Of a DNA stretch of 64,000 bases, positions 8,851 to 17,599 are shown piece after piece (the stretch's first letter is position 1; each line of letters begins with the position of its first letter). The notes beneath the pieces were generated by a model. The model was given only the letters and a program-made list of their open reading frames with translations. It had not been told where the DNA came from and made no database searches. The DNA comes from Nitrospiraceae bacterium. GTDB lineage: Bacteria; Nitrospirota; Nitrospiria; Nitrospirales; Nitrospiraceae. The position numbers and the translations under genes are program-made. The stretch is taken from the NCBI GenBank assembly GCA_035623075.1, contig DASPUC010000022.1, positions 1 through 64,000 of the forward strand. Reading direction: 5' to 3'.

Positions 8851-10299
8851 ATGGACGCAAGTACACCTTGCCTGGGTAGCTATCGAATAATGACTGCAAA
8901 GGCAAGAACTCTTCCTAAACAAACACTCGTCTATCGTGCTATCAGATTTCTGGATAGAGCTAATCGGATGGTCCATCGTCATCCGATCTTCCATGCTCTT
9001 ATGCCAAGTAATAAGTCGCTCGTTTTGATTTTTCTCATTCTCATTCCCCTACTTGGTTTTAGCATCTACCTGGTTGAACAGACACATACCAAGTACTATC
9101 TCCTCACGGGTCCTCATGCCAGCACAGCTTCACTCATTGGTCCCCAATTCGAAGCGGTACTGGATAAAACAACCGGGCTTGAGCGATGGTCGCCCCTCAA
9201 ACTGATCCGAGATTTTGCCGCCGTCGAATCTTGCGGCTCCTTAGATAATGTTGCGAATCTGAATCAAGGCAGAGCCCAGCTTGCTTTTGTCGAGGATGGG
9301 CTCCCTTTGCATATGGATACACCACCCACCTGCTTGCTACCCATCAATCAACAACAGGATCGCAGTGCGGCGAAGCGTCAAGAGGTTCGTCTTCGCGCTG
9401 TGATGCCACTGTACCTGTCGCTGTTACATGTTGTCTCAAATCGGCGGCTCAACTATACGGATGTCCGTGACATTAAGCCTCACAGCAAGGTGTATATTGG
9501 CCCAGACGGGAGCGGCACTTCATTTATCGCCAGTCTTGTGCTCAAACATGAAGGCATTCCTATCGATCGAAAAGGTGCAGCCTGGGACTTTCAAAAGGCA
9601 ATGCAAGAGGTGCTCAAAGGAAATCTTGATGTAGCGTTTTTTCTAATGGCTCTCAACAGTCAGGAGATTAAACAACTCTTCGACACTCCAACCTTGCATC
9701 TGCTCAGCGTAGATTCTGCAGAGGCGCTCACACTCCTGGCGCCGTACCTTGAAATTATCAAGATCCCCCCGTCCACCTATAAGGTTTCGCCCAAGGAGAT
9801 CACGACTGTCGGGGCCAAGACTATTTTGGCAGCATCAACGGACCTCAGCGATTCTGAGGTCTTCGAAATCGCCACCAAACTATCGCATCACATTCATGAC
9901 CTCCTGAAGGATATCCCGTTGAACGTGAGCAAGACCGTCAATGGCTCTGTAGATCTTTACTACCCTCTCCATCACGGGGCGATTCGATTTTATAACCATG
10001 ATCCTCCGTTTTTTCTGGACCCGCATTTTTTGGCAGGCCTGGGGAGCTATCTATCCATTGTCTTTGCGTTCTACAAACTCAGTGGGCAAAGCTTGAGGCA
10101 CTATCGTCTTCATCGTCTCCTTCAGTTAATTGATCGAATCAGGAGAACTGCGAAAAGAGCGGGAGACACACTGGAAGCGAGCCATACGGAGCGGTATCTT
10201 CATGCCTTCCGTGTCCTGATGGCCAGATTATTGCGCGAGGGACGAATTAAGATGGATGATATTGGCCTCATAAATGAGTACATCAAGAGCGACTCATAG
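8851..10299 (+). CDS. TAXI-family solute-binding protein with two membrane anchors, 482 aa
   Basis: The central region (about residues 78-385) resembles TAXI-type binding proteins of TRAP transporters: YYLLTGPHASTAS near the start, then VYIGPDGSGTS and a GNLDVAFF segment. Unusually it has an N-terminal membrane helix (about 52-72), a second hydrophobic segment (about 392-410) and a basic helical tail of about 70 residues. It may therefore be tethered rather than freely periplasmic. No TRAP permease gene is in the window. The start is uncertain: ATG 8890 and ATG 8968 are alternatives. The ligand cannot be inferred. Confidence 0.75.
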   Translation: MDASTPCLGSYRIMTAKARTLPKQTLVYRAIRFLDRANRMVHRHPIFHALMPSNKSLVLIFLILIPLLGFSIYLVEQTHTKYYLLTGPHASTASLIGPQFEAVLDKTTGLERWSPLKLIRDFAAVESCGSLDNVANLNQGRAQLAFVEDGLPLHMDTPPTCLLPINQQQDRSAAKRQEVRLRAVMPLYLSLLHVVSNRRLNYTDVRDIKPHSKVYIGPDGSGTSFIASLVLKHEGIPIDRKGAAWDFQKAMQEVLKGNLDVAFFLMALNSQEIKQLFDTPTLHLLSVDSAEALTLLAPYLEIIKIPPSTYKVSPKEITTVGAKTILAASTDLSDSEVFEIATKLSHHIHDLLKDIPLNVSKTVNGSVDLYYPLHHGAIRFYNHDPPFFLDPHFLAGLGSYLSIVFAFYKLSGQSLRHYRLHRLLQLIDRIRRTAKRAGDTLEASHTERYLHAFRVLMARLLREGRIKMDDIGLINEYIKSDS

Positions 10300-10557
10300 G
10301 GATTTTCCCGCTTCACATTGACCCGAACAGGCTGCTGTTACTTGCTGCTGTCAGCCAACCGCCGTGTAATCGAATCAACGAGTGTCCGCTCTTGAAGCTC
10401 CGCTACAACACCGCATTGCTAGAGTGGATCTGCCCGAACAATCCAAGCAACCGACATGCTTCTGCAAAAAGTCAGGACTGTTGGGTATACGCCTCCTCTT
10501 GACGCTTGACACCACTTCGCCGACAGCCTAGCCTTGACACCACTAACAACAAGACCA

Positions 10558-11271
10558 ATGAAGAGATTCCCCAAGCACGTAAACTCCTTCCCACCCTACG
10601 TTCTTCTCGCTTCCCTTCCGATCGTTCTCCTGCTCTCACTTGTCTTGGCAGGGTGTGAGAACGTCAGACCGTGGGGCTACAGTCAAGGCAGGCACGGCGT
10701 CGCAGGCCTTGGTGTCCGAGTCCCCCTCGATCCCCCACATTCTGCTCGTGACCTCGCCAAAGACGATTCAGTGCCCGGCAAAGTCTTCGTCGGACAGGTC
10801 ATCTCTGTACACGATGGGGATACTTTGACCATCTCACTTAATGGGCAGAACACTCAGGCCCGCCTGATCGGTATTATTGCGCCTAGCTTGGATCAAGCCT
10901 CGTGGGGAGAGCTGGCCCGTGAAGCACTCGAAACGCTCGTTGTCGGGAAGATCGTGCAGCTTGAAACGGATATTACGGACCGGGATCAGGCTGGGCAACT
11001 GCTCTCATATATCTTTGTCGGGGAGACCTTCGTCAATCTGGAGCTGATCAGGAAAGGCATGGCAGTTGTCGAGACAGTCCCGCCCAATGTCGCACATGTG
11101 AAGGAGTATCAACAGGCACAAGAGGAGGCACGACGAGCAGGGCGAGGAGTCTGGGATCCCAGCAACCCCTTGACGGTCAGTCTCAATTGCGATCGCGGAC
11201 AACAGAAGGGGCAGGCCTGCATCATCAAGTCCGGCAATGTGGAGTCAAGTCGACCCGACTTCCTGCCTTAG
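10558..11271 (+). CDS. SNase-fold lipoprotein with degraded active site, 237 aa
   Basis: A lipoprotein signal (LVLAGC) precedes a staphylococcal-nuclease (thermonuclease) domain at about residues 75-205. GQVISVHDGDTLTI keeps the metal-binding Asp of the DGDT motif, and ARLIGI keeps the first catalytic Arg. The usual GIDxPE segment reads GIIAPSL, so the Asp and catalytic Glu are lost. The second Arg (usually YGR) is replaced in DQAGQLL. Known family members hydrolyse DNA and RNA with Ca2+; I infer this one is inactive or altered. ATG 10558 is chosen because the signal sequence follows it. Likely lipid-anchored in the envelope. Confidence 0.8.
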   Translation: MKRFPKHVNSFPPYVLLASLPIVLLLSLVLAGCENVRPWGYSQGRHGVAGLGVRVPLDPPHSARDLAKDDSVPGKVFVGQVISVHDGDTLTISLNGQNTQARLIGIIAPSLDQASWGELAREALETLVVGKIVQLETDITDRDQAGQLLSYIFVGETFVNLELIRKGMAVVETVPPNVAHVKEYQQAQEEARRAGRGVWDPSNPLTVSLNCDRGQQKGQACIIKSGNVESSRPDFLP

Positions 11272-11287
11272 TTTCCCAGGAACTCCC

Positions 11288-12135
11288 CTAGTCTTGGAGA
11301 ACCTGTCCGATGTCGTCCGCCAATTGTGGAGAAAGTTCTCGTGCCCGCTTCAAGTCTCTGCGACCCTCTTCCGCCATATTGATCGCCAGGTAGGCGAGGC
11401 CGCGATAGTAATAGCCGACGCCCATCTGCGGCTGAAGCGACAGCGCAAGAGTTGAATCGTGAATGGCTCCCATGAAGTCGCCGGTCTGATATTTCGCCAC
11501 GGCCCTGTTCGCATAGGCTTCTGCAAGGTTCGGATTCAGCTGGATCGCCCGTGTGTTATCCTCGATCTCTCCCTCGTAGTCACCCATCACGCCTCTCACC
11601 ACCCTCGACTTATGAAGGCCATTGAATCACGTGGGTTAATCTGGATCGCACGCGTTAAATCCTTGAGTCCGTCGGCGCATGCGCCGGTTTCACATTTGGC
11701 CACACCTCGACTAAGGTACGCCTCCTGGAACTGCGGATCCAACCGGATGGCTCGACTCAAATCCAAGATGCCATCCTCGCGATGCCCTCGTCGAATGTTG
11801 ATGACCCCACGCTGCTAGAGAGGTTCGGGATTCAGGGGGTTCAGCATGATTGCCAGCGTGTGATCCTCCACTGCGCCCTGTAGATCGCCCAATTCTCCTT
11901 TCGCATACCCACGCAGTACATACGCGCGCTCGTTGACCGGATTCTTCGCGATCGTGCGTGAGGTTTCCTTAATCGTCCGATTCAGCGATGCAGTCCTTTC
12001 TTCCGGTGACGGCACCGAGGCACAACTGCCCTGCACGCCCGGCACGATAGAAAGCGCAAGGAGCGCTCGCACCAGCAGTGCATGATGCCGGTGAAATTTC
12101 TGTCGCCATCGGACATCACGATCTTGTCCCGCCAT
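11288..12135 (-). pseudogene. TPR-repeat exported protein, broken by a stop and a frameshift
   Basis: Reading from ATG 12135: an N-terminal hydrophobic segment with SIVPGVQGSC, then tetratricopeptide repeats (RAYVLRGYAKGELGDLQGAVEDH). An in-frame TAG at 11815-11817 interrupts the repeat where a Tyr codon is expected. The same frame then continues as TPR sequence (QRGVINIRRG, then AYLSRGVAKCETG) to about 11605. The reading frame changes there and TPR sequence resumes (GDYEGEIEDNTRAIQLNP) to 11288. Two independent lesions make a non-functional gene or sequence error likely. TPR proteins mediate protein contacts; no partner is evident. Confidence 0.85.
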
Positions 12136-12442
12136 CTGCCCCCGTATGACGTTGATCAAGTCCGTAATATACCGGCTCGCTCGGAGACGCATCCCTCCCA
12201 CCTTTCATTCGTCCAGATCGACGTCTCCAACTTGGTCGACAGGTGACGCTCATCAGCCAACATTCAACCGCGGCAATTTGTCGGATGGACGCCTGGCGTT
12301 CCATAGTTCAACGAACGGATAAGCCTATGGCAAGTGGCGAATGAAGGTGCCTCAGTGTTCATGACTGGTAGACATGATTGCCAACCTTACGCATCAAGTT
12401 CATAGTTGAAGTCCTCGTCATGTGTGATAATCTTTTCAATTG

Positions 12443-12940
12443 ATGACAACGAATGCACGCCATGCCGGCCTGGCTGCGATTGCTGTGTTCAAAATCGTGA
12501 AAGGTGTGCTGTTGCTCTTTGTCGGCTTAGGGCTAATCGAGTTGATGCATGCCGATATTGCCACATTGTTTTCGATCCTGATCGAAACCCTCCATCTGAC
12601 AGCCGATTCACGCCTCATGCACACATTGGTTTTAAAGGTGGATGCGCTTCAACCTCATAGTGTGCTGGTGGGGGGTCTCGTGAGCCTCGTTTATGCGGGT
12701 CTGTTGTTGATGGAAGGCATTGGGCTGTGGATGGAGTTCTCCTGGGCCGCATACTTGACCGTAGTCTCGACAAGCCTGCTGGTTCCGTTTGAATTTCGTG
12801 AAGTGATAGAAGAGGTGACGATCCTTCGGGTCAGTGTGTTGCTTCTGAATCTTGTGATAGTAGTGTATCTTGTCAACCAGTTGAAGCGACATACGTTACG
12901 TTCAGGAGCACATCTCCGAAGACCCGACACGGTCGTATGA
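12443..12940 (+). CDS. DUF2127 membrane protein, 165 aa
   Basis: Four hydrophobic helices (about residues 10-33, 70-92, 95-118 and 130-150). The early GLAAIAVFKIVKG segment and the GIGLWMEFSWAAYL segment are characteristic of DUF2127 inner-membrane proteins. Function of the family is unknown. ATG 12443 follows a weak site; TTG 12440 is the alternative. The gene is isolated. Confidence 0.75.
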   Translation: MTTNARHAGLAAIAVFKIVKGVLLLFVGLGLIELMHADIATLFSILIETLHLTADSRLMHTLVLKVDALQPHSVLVGGLVSLVYAGLLLMEGIGLWMEFSWAAYLTVVSTSLLVPFEFREVIEEVTILRVSVLLLNLVIVVYLVNQLKRHTLRSGAHLRRPDTVV

Positions 12941-13125
12941 TGGAAATGAGCCGCCAACTTGTACTTGAACGCTCGTTCTTGTCTAGTCTCTGGCACTTCA
13001 GGCTTTCTTTAAAATCGGTGCGTTGGTGAGAAGGTGTCGGGGCTGCTCCTAGTAGGTCAACTTCGAGAGTACGGGAGTCATTGGAGAAGAAGTACCTGTT
13101 GCCGAAGGGGAAAGGATGACTGAAG

Positions 13126-13374
13126 ATGTCTAAAAATTCCTGCCTTGTACTCATCTTCACAATCGGTTCTGTACTGATCGGGCTCGCCGGGTGTCAGTAC
13201 TATGAAGAGTTTCGCGTGAAGAAGGCAACGGCCGATCTCAATGAAGAAAAGGCAGACTTGCTCCACGACTACCGACTCTGCCTAGAGAAATATCAGGATG
13301 ATCCACCCAAGTCCAAGGAACTGTGTGCGCCGTATACCCAACGACTTCGAGAAATCGAGGTAACGCATCACTAG
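13126..13374 (+). CDS. small lipoprotein, 82 aa
   Basis: Signal peptide with lipobox LAGC (Cys about residue 23), then a charged helical mature part (KKATADLNEEKADLLHDYRLC) with two further cysteines. It resembles the many short outer-membrane lipoproteins without known function. The next gene starts 25 bp after its stop on the same strand, suggesting cotranscription. Confidence 0.65.
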   Translation: MSKNSCLVLIFTIGSVLIGLAGCQYYEEFRVKKATADLNEEKADLLHDYRLCLEKYQDDPPKSKELCAPYTQRLREIEVTHH

Positions 13375-13398
13375 AGCATCTCGATGAAGGAGGCCCTT

Positions 13399-13683
13399 AT
13401 GATATGCAAATTACTGCCTACGCTGTTAGGCGTGAGCTTTGCCAGCGTCATTTTTTCCGTGCAAGCACTTTCCCAAGAAACAATGGGCAGTGAAAAGGCA
13501 CACCACCCACGCCTTGCCCATGCAATTCATGCCCTCGAAGGCGCGATTCAATACATGGAAGCGGCTCCGCACGATTTTGGCGGGCACAAGGCTCAAGCGA
13601 TTCAAGAATCTCGGCAAGCGTTGGAACAGCTAAAGTTGGCGCTGCAATATCGTGAGCAGGCCGACAACCAAAGACGGAAATGA
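13399..13683 (+). CDS. small exported helical protein, 94 aa
   Basis: AAGGAGG at 13387-13393 selects ATG 13399 over ATG 13384. Signal peptide (residues 1-26, ending VQALSQ). The mature part is helical and His/Gln/Ala-rich, with HHPRLAHAIHALEGAIQYME and a second helix (QAIQESRQALEQLKLALQY). Pairs of helices like these occur in small periplasmic metal- or stress-related proteins, but I cannot assign one. Probably in an operon with 13126. Confidence 0.65.
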   Translation: MICKLLPTLLGVSFASVIFSVQALSQETMGSEKAHHPRLAHAIHALEGAIQYMEAAPHDFGGHKAQAIQESRQALEQLKLALQYREQADNQRRK

Positions 13684-13846
13684 GCAGGCCTAAGGCCAAC
13701 CTCCTCATCGCCTACCATCAGTCGTGGCCACTCTCAAGGACGGCTCTCTCAATGCAGAACAACACATGAGAGGCCGCTTCCTGCGAAGGCATGTACGTGA
13801 CATTCGATGGGGAGGGATGAGCAAGACGTTAGGAAGAGAAGTATCC

Positions 13847-14578
13847 ATGAAATTCATCGATAGGGACCATGAACAGAGTCTCAGAAAAGCACCGTTCTGC
13901 CTGGCTCTGATTCTCTTGGTGGCATGGCTTGCCACAGGCTGTTCCTCCCAGCGGGGGTGGGCTTATAGTCCGACACAGCCAACGAAGCAAGCTGCCGGCT
14001 TGGCGAAGACTCTTGCGGTGGTGCCGTTCATCGACCAGCGTCCTCCCCACAACAGCAACAATATCGGTCTCTGGATGATACCCCTCATGCCATTTGGATG
14101 GCAGGAATTGAACGCGCCCGAGACGATTCAAAGTCACATTGCCTCCGGGCTCTGGCAGTTCAGGCCGACTGAAGATATGGCGAAGGCGCTCGCCCTGGAG
14201 GTGCAGAATCGGCATGTGTTTAAGGAAGCCTTTTTCACCTTTCGGGAAAGTGACGGTGAACTCATCTTGCGAGGCACCCTCCTCTCAACGGGGTATCAAG
14301 GGACCCTGTATTCCTATGGGCTTTCAATCTACGGGCAACTTCTGTGGGTACTTGGATTGCCTGCCGGAAAGATCAAGAATGATTTGTCCATCGAGTTACG
14401 TCTCGAAAATCAGATGTCTGGCCAGGTGATGTGGAGCAAACAGTATAAGGCAGATCATGACGAAGGCGTCTATTGGGCCTACGCCATTCCTTCCGACTTC
14501 TGGTACGACACCATGCTCAAGGAGTTGATGCCCGCTATCCTCTTGGACCTGGAGGGCGCGATCAACAATCCGCACTGA
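13847..14578 (+). CDS. lipoprotein of unknown function, 243 aa
   Basis: Signal with lipobox WLATGC (about residues 23-28), then an exported domain with LAKTLAVVPFIDQRPP. That segment is typical of lipoproteins that resemble peptidoglycan- or pump-associated LpoB/GNA1162-like folds. The middle is rich in Trp and Tyr. ATG 13847 is used; ATG 13817 has a purine-rich tract directly abutting it, too close to work well. No enzymatic motif is seen. Confidence 0.6.
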   Translation: MKFIDRDHEQSLRKAPFCLALILLVAWLATGCSSQRGWAYSPTQPTKQAAGLAKTLAVVPFIDQRPPHNSNNIGLWMIPLMPFGWQELNAPETIQSHIASGLWQFRPTEDMAKALALEVQNRHVFKEAFFTFRESDGELILRGTLLSTGYQGTLYSYGLSIYGQLLWVLGLPAGKIKNDLSIELRLENQMSGQVMWSKQYKADHDEGVYWAYAIPSDFWYDTMLKELMPAILLDLEGAINNPH

Positions 14579-14950
14579 CTCTCATCCTAAATCCAAGATC
14601 AGATTTTGTCTTTGGCTAACACCGTCTCTCCCATCGGGATGATTATCAAGAAACATGGTGCACCCCTTATGGGAACTGGTCAAAAGTTGTACCTGTCTAA
14701 GCAATTCGTGGGATTTGGCTATTGCAAGAACACGAGATAGGCCAAGAGATCAGGTTTGGCTCGGACCAGTCCCCATGTGAGATTCAAAGCAACCAGTTCC
14801 TTTCTCGCAGGCAAACTGTGGATGAACTATCGTATCCGACGTGCCCGATCGGCTGCATCGGTCCTTCGTCTGCTAGCTGCTCGCCTATACATGATCGAGA
14901 TGGAACCGATGATGCGGATCGCGCCCTATACTCTCTTGGGCTACCGGGTT
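14579..14950. other. non-coding stretch before the tRNA-Ser tail copy
   Basis: Only short overlapping frames without ribosome sites or recognisable protein sequence. It forms the right end of the segment bounded by the two tRNA-Ser tails. Confidence 0.5.
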
Positions 14951-14973
14951 TTCAAATCTCGCCCCCTCCGCCA
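14951..14973 (+). repeat. 23-bp tRNA-Ser 3'-tail copy, attachment-site-like
   Basis: Identical over 23 bases to the T-loop, acceptor strand and CCA of the fragment at 1577-1599, and in the same orientation. Upstream bases diverge, so only the terminal part remains. With the left copy it bounds a segment of about 13.4 kb. Confidence 0.7.
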
Positions 14974-15511
14974 CACTGAAATCTGCCCTACTCTGATACC
15001 CAGATAAGTTAAGTGGGTGTCACCTACCGGCTTCTGCCTTCCCTTCCCTCAAGCCCCATCGATCTTCACTTAGGGTAGCTACGGAGTTGCATACCCAGTA
15101 ACGGTATGGTTAAGTAATCGCGGGTGGGGGTGTCTGCTTTGGCTGTGCCCACGTCAAAGCAGCAAGAGGTCTCTGCTCCCTCCTGGGGAGATCTGCCTCC
15201 ACCCTTTGTCTCATTCCACCGCTTCCTAGATTCCGCGGATTCTTTGGTCTGTCTTCCTTTTATCGCTTCAATTTTTGAGTGCCAGCCCAAATTATTACTG
15301 CATCTTTTAGATGAAGTGTATAATGATAAGATGCTGTTATATTTGTGTTGCTATGACTATTCACGATTCATAAGGCGATCGCGTTTCTCCCTCCTTTGGG
15401 CAGGGCTTACCTACCTCTACGGTATTTTCAGATTTTTCACTCTGCTCCAGTATGACCCTCAGCACTGCGCTGCACCATCAGCATGCGGATTCACGTGGAG
15501 GAGGGTCCCCG
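14974..15511. other. no recognisable gene; A/T-rich stretch
   Basis: Bases 15270-15345 are clearly A/T-richer than the surroundings. A long + frame crosses it, but its protein reads as random sequence and it merges into the frame of the zinc-ribbon gene only by chance. Confidence 0.45.
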
Positions 15512-15712
15512 ATGCAAAAGCAGATCGGCAAGATCGGAGCAATTCGGCGGGAATTACGCGGGAAGGCCTGCCCAATCTGCGGAGGCCACAAGTATCAACT
15601 GGTCCTTCGAGGCAATGTGGAGCCTCAATCCGGTACTTTGTTCGCTCGTTGTATACAATGCCAGCGCCCTCGTGGACTGGATAAAGATCTGGGACAAATT
15701 CTTTGGATGTGA
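15512..15712 (+). CDS. small zinc-ribbon protein, 66 aa
   Basis: ATG 15512 follows GGAGGAGGG. Two knuckles, CPICGG (about residue 20) and CIQC (about residue 48), can bind one zinc ion, and the intervening HKYQLVLRGNV strand fits a zinc-ribbon hairpin. Such small ribbons act in nucleic-acid or protein contacts, but no partner is visible. It stands alone in an otherwise gene-poor stretch, so expression is supported mainly by the strong ribosome site. Confidence 0.65.
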   Translation: MQKQIGKIGAIRRELRGKACPICGGHKYQLVLRGNVEPQSGTLFARCIQCQRPRGLDKDLGQILWM

Positions 15713-16249
15713 GGAAACCCACGCGCAACACTCACGAGGCCAATCCCTAAGCATGCCGAACTCTCTACTCCGCACCATCTCGACCAGCCGAGCCCGCGCT
15801 AAACAGAAACGCACCGCCCTTCGTATGATGGCACTCAGCGGCGTGATACGACCTAGCCACGTTGAACTTCGATACGGAACGCCGCGGGCAATCTCTTCCG
15901 CATCATACCGACAAGCCATGATACCTGAGGCTCCACTCTTCACAGAACCCTCCCCTGCACCTTCATGGCAGCTTGCGATATTGGCCAGCGTAAAGCAGCT
16001 GTACCCATGGGCGCAGACCAGCCTGAAAATCATGACACAGTTGGCTCGAAAACCTGTCGGTCCGCAATGGACGATCGACTAGGCCGGGTGAAGTCGATTC
16101 TCCCTGGACAAAATCATCCTCCGCGACTTCGAATCTCTTGTACCGCTTGTATACCCTGATGTAAGATCAGCCCTCATTCGCAGGCAATTCGGTGGCCATC
16201 GTTTTTTCCTCGCAGATGGCCGGGAACCCCGCGCACAGAGTGATCGTGT
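15713..16249. other. no recognisable gene upstream of tRNA-Ser
   Basis: Overlapping frames exist on both strands (15753-16082 + and 15554-16033 -), but neither has a ribosome site or a protein I recognise. The promoter of tRNA-Ser(GCU) should lie near the right end; I cannot pick out convincing -35/-10 boxes. Confidence 0.45.
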
Positions 16250-16343
<94 letters not shown>

Positions 16344-16364
16344 CAAAAAGTGCGCATCAAAAAT

Positions 16365-16499
16365 GAGGGAGGGATTTGAACGAGGGAGCATCGTGGGGGA
16401 AGAGTTCCCCCACGTGGGGAGCATACGAGGGGGTTGACCCCCTCTGTAGGAGCGCGAACAGCCTGTGAGCGCGACTTCAAATTCCCTCCCTCTCCGCCA
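16365..16499. repeat. palindromic element flanked by inverted tRNA-Ser tail copies
   Basis: Starts with GAGGGAGGGATTTGAA (16365-16380), the exact reverse complement of part of the tRNA-Ser(GCU) T-arm/acceptor end. It finishes with a direct, slightly altered tail copy (TTCAAATTCCCTCCCTCTCC then GCCA, 16476-16499). Between them are two perfect hairpins: GTGGGGGAA/TTCCCCCAC (16393-16413) and GAGGGGG/CCCCCTC (16427-16444). The whole can fold into a branched structure. It could be a tRNA-derived repetitive element, a terminator, or an att scar. Confidence 0.7.
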
Positions 16500-16580
16500 A
16501 ACCAAGCTCGCTCGACCCGGAGCCTTTCGATGGCTTTTGGCGACGGGATAAACACCTTCAGTGTTTTTCATAACTTCTGT

Positions 16581-16610
16581 GCTGAGCGATGAGTGCTGAG
16601 GACTGAGCAG
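16581..16610. repeat. GCTGAG-type intergenic repeat
   Basis: Short units of the type GCTGAGCGATGAGTGCTGAG. The style resembles the repeat at 38721-38773, so both may belong to one dispersed intergenic family. Confidence 0.35.
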
Positions 16611-16722
16611 AGTTCCTTGTAAGCTGCTACGATGCCAGGAGTCCTCGGTCGCCTGACAGAGCTTGATTTTTGCTGGTTGATCCGGTAGACAAGACCGCCT
16701 CACGTAACGAACTCCCGCCGGT

Positions 16723-16798
16723 GCCGAGGTAGCTCAGTTGGCAGAGCACAGCCCTGAAAAGGCTGGTGTCGACAGTTCGATTCTGTCCCTCGGCACCA
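16723..16798 (+). tRNA. tRNA-Phe(GAA)
   Basis: Complete 76-nt tRNA. Acceptor GCCGAGG pairs with CCTCGGC, discriminator A and encoded CCA. D arm TAGCTCAGTTGGCAGAGCA, anticodon stem CAGCC/GGCTG around loop CTGAAAA (anticodon GAA), and T arm with ACAGTTCGATTCTGT. Its last 48 bases recur at 35753-35800 with three changes in the variable loop, making it the likely insertion target of the island downstream. Confidence 0.97.
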
Positions 16799-17025
16799 TT
16801 TTAATCGCTCACGCGATCCAAAACAGTTCTCGTTGGGAAAGTGGCAGCGTTATGAAATTTTTAGCTTCTATCGTTGGCTCCCCTACCTTCGTTCTCTCGC
16901 GCATCCAGGAATCGGTCGGGGAAACTGGCCGAAGGCGACATCGGTCATACGATTGCAGACTCCAGCCCAGGAATTACAGTCAAGCCGGACGAGGGAACCG
17001 GGCGACGAGACATTGCCTGCGTCGG

Positions 17026-17573
17026 TCAGAATAATGGATGCGGGGCATGGCCGAAGCGGGGCATCTCAGGCGCTCCTCCCGCATTGCCGATGATGCGCCA
17101 GGCTCCGTCTTCCTTGACGAGGTAGTGCACTTCCTCAAACCAACTATCCACCGTGACCTTCTCCCCGGTCTCGCTGGCCACCCCCCACAGAGCCCCTGTG
17201 CACTTCACCTCCGCCCTTGTCTCTCCGTCCACCTGGGTCGTCTTGATATCCGTGAACAGATGCGTCGAATGTAACTTGTGGTGGTACTCGAGGATCTCCT
17301 CCCACAGACGACGGGCAACGGATTTCCTGAGCTTGTGGTAGTTGTACCGCTTCGAGTAGAGGGTCATGAGGCCATCCAGGTCTCGCGCCTGGATGGCCTG
17401 CTCCGCTCGATCAAAGGCGCGATGATCTCCTTCACGGTGGTCTCATCGGCCGTCACGGTTGCGTACGGAGGGACTTCGACCTTGGCCACGGTGGGCGTCG
17501 GGGGACGACAGAGCGTCACGCCGGACATGACTAAAACCACAAGTCCTAGTCCTCTCCAAAAGCGCTTCCTCAT
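17026..17573 (-). pseudogene. exported NTF2/SnoaL-like protein, frameshifted
   Basis: The first frame, from ATG 17573, encodes a signal sequence (MRKRFWRGLGLVVLVMSG) and VKEIIAP. Near 17410-17425 the protein-like frame changes to FDRAEQAIQARDLDGLMTLY, a classic NTF2-like start helix. It continues to 17026 with WFEEVHYLVKEDGAWRIIG, the conserved final strands. Joining the frames gives a normal single-domain exported protein of about 180 residues. As written, neither frame encodes it whole. NTF2-like domains bind small ligands or form enzymes; no role is assigned. The lesion is near a short T run, so a sequencing indel is possible. Confidence 0.75.
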
Positions 17574-17599
17574 GGACCCCCCGCCCTCCTGCTGACAGA

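Noticed and set aside
15483-16082. Long overlapping frames as real genes
   Set aside because: No ribosome site or recognisable domain; both strands are open, typical of chance frames in GC-rich DNA.
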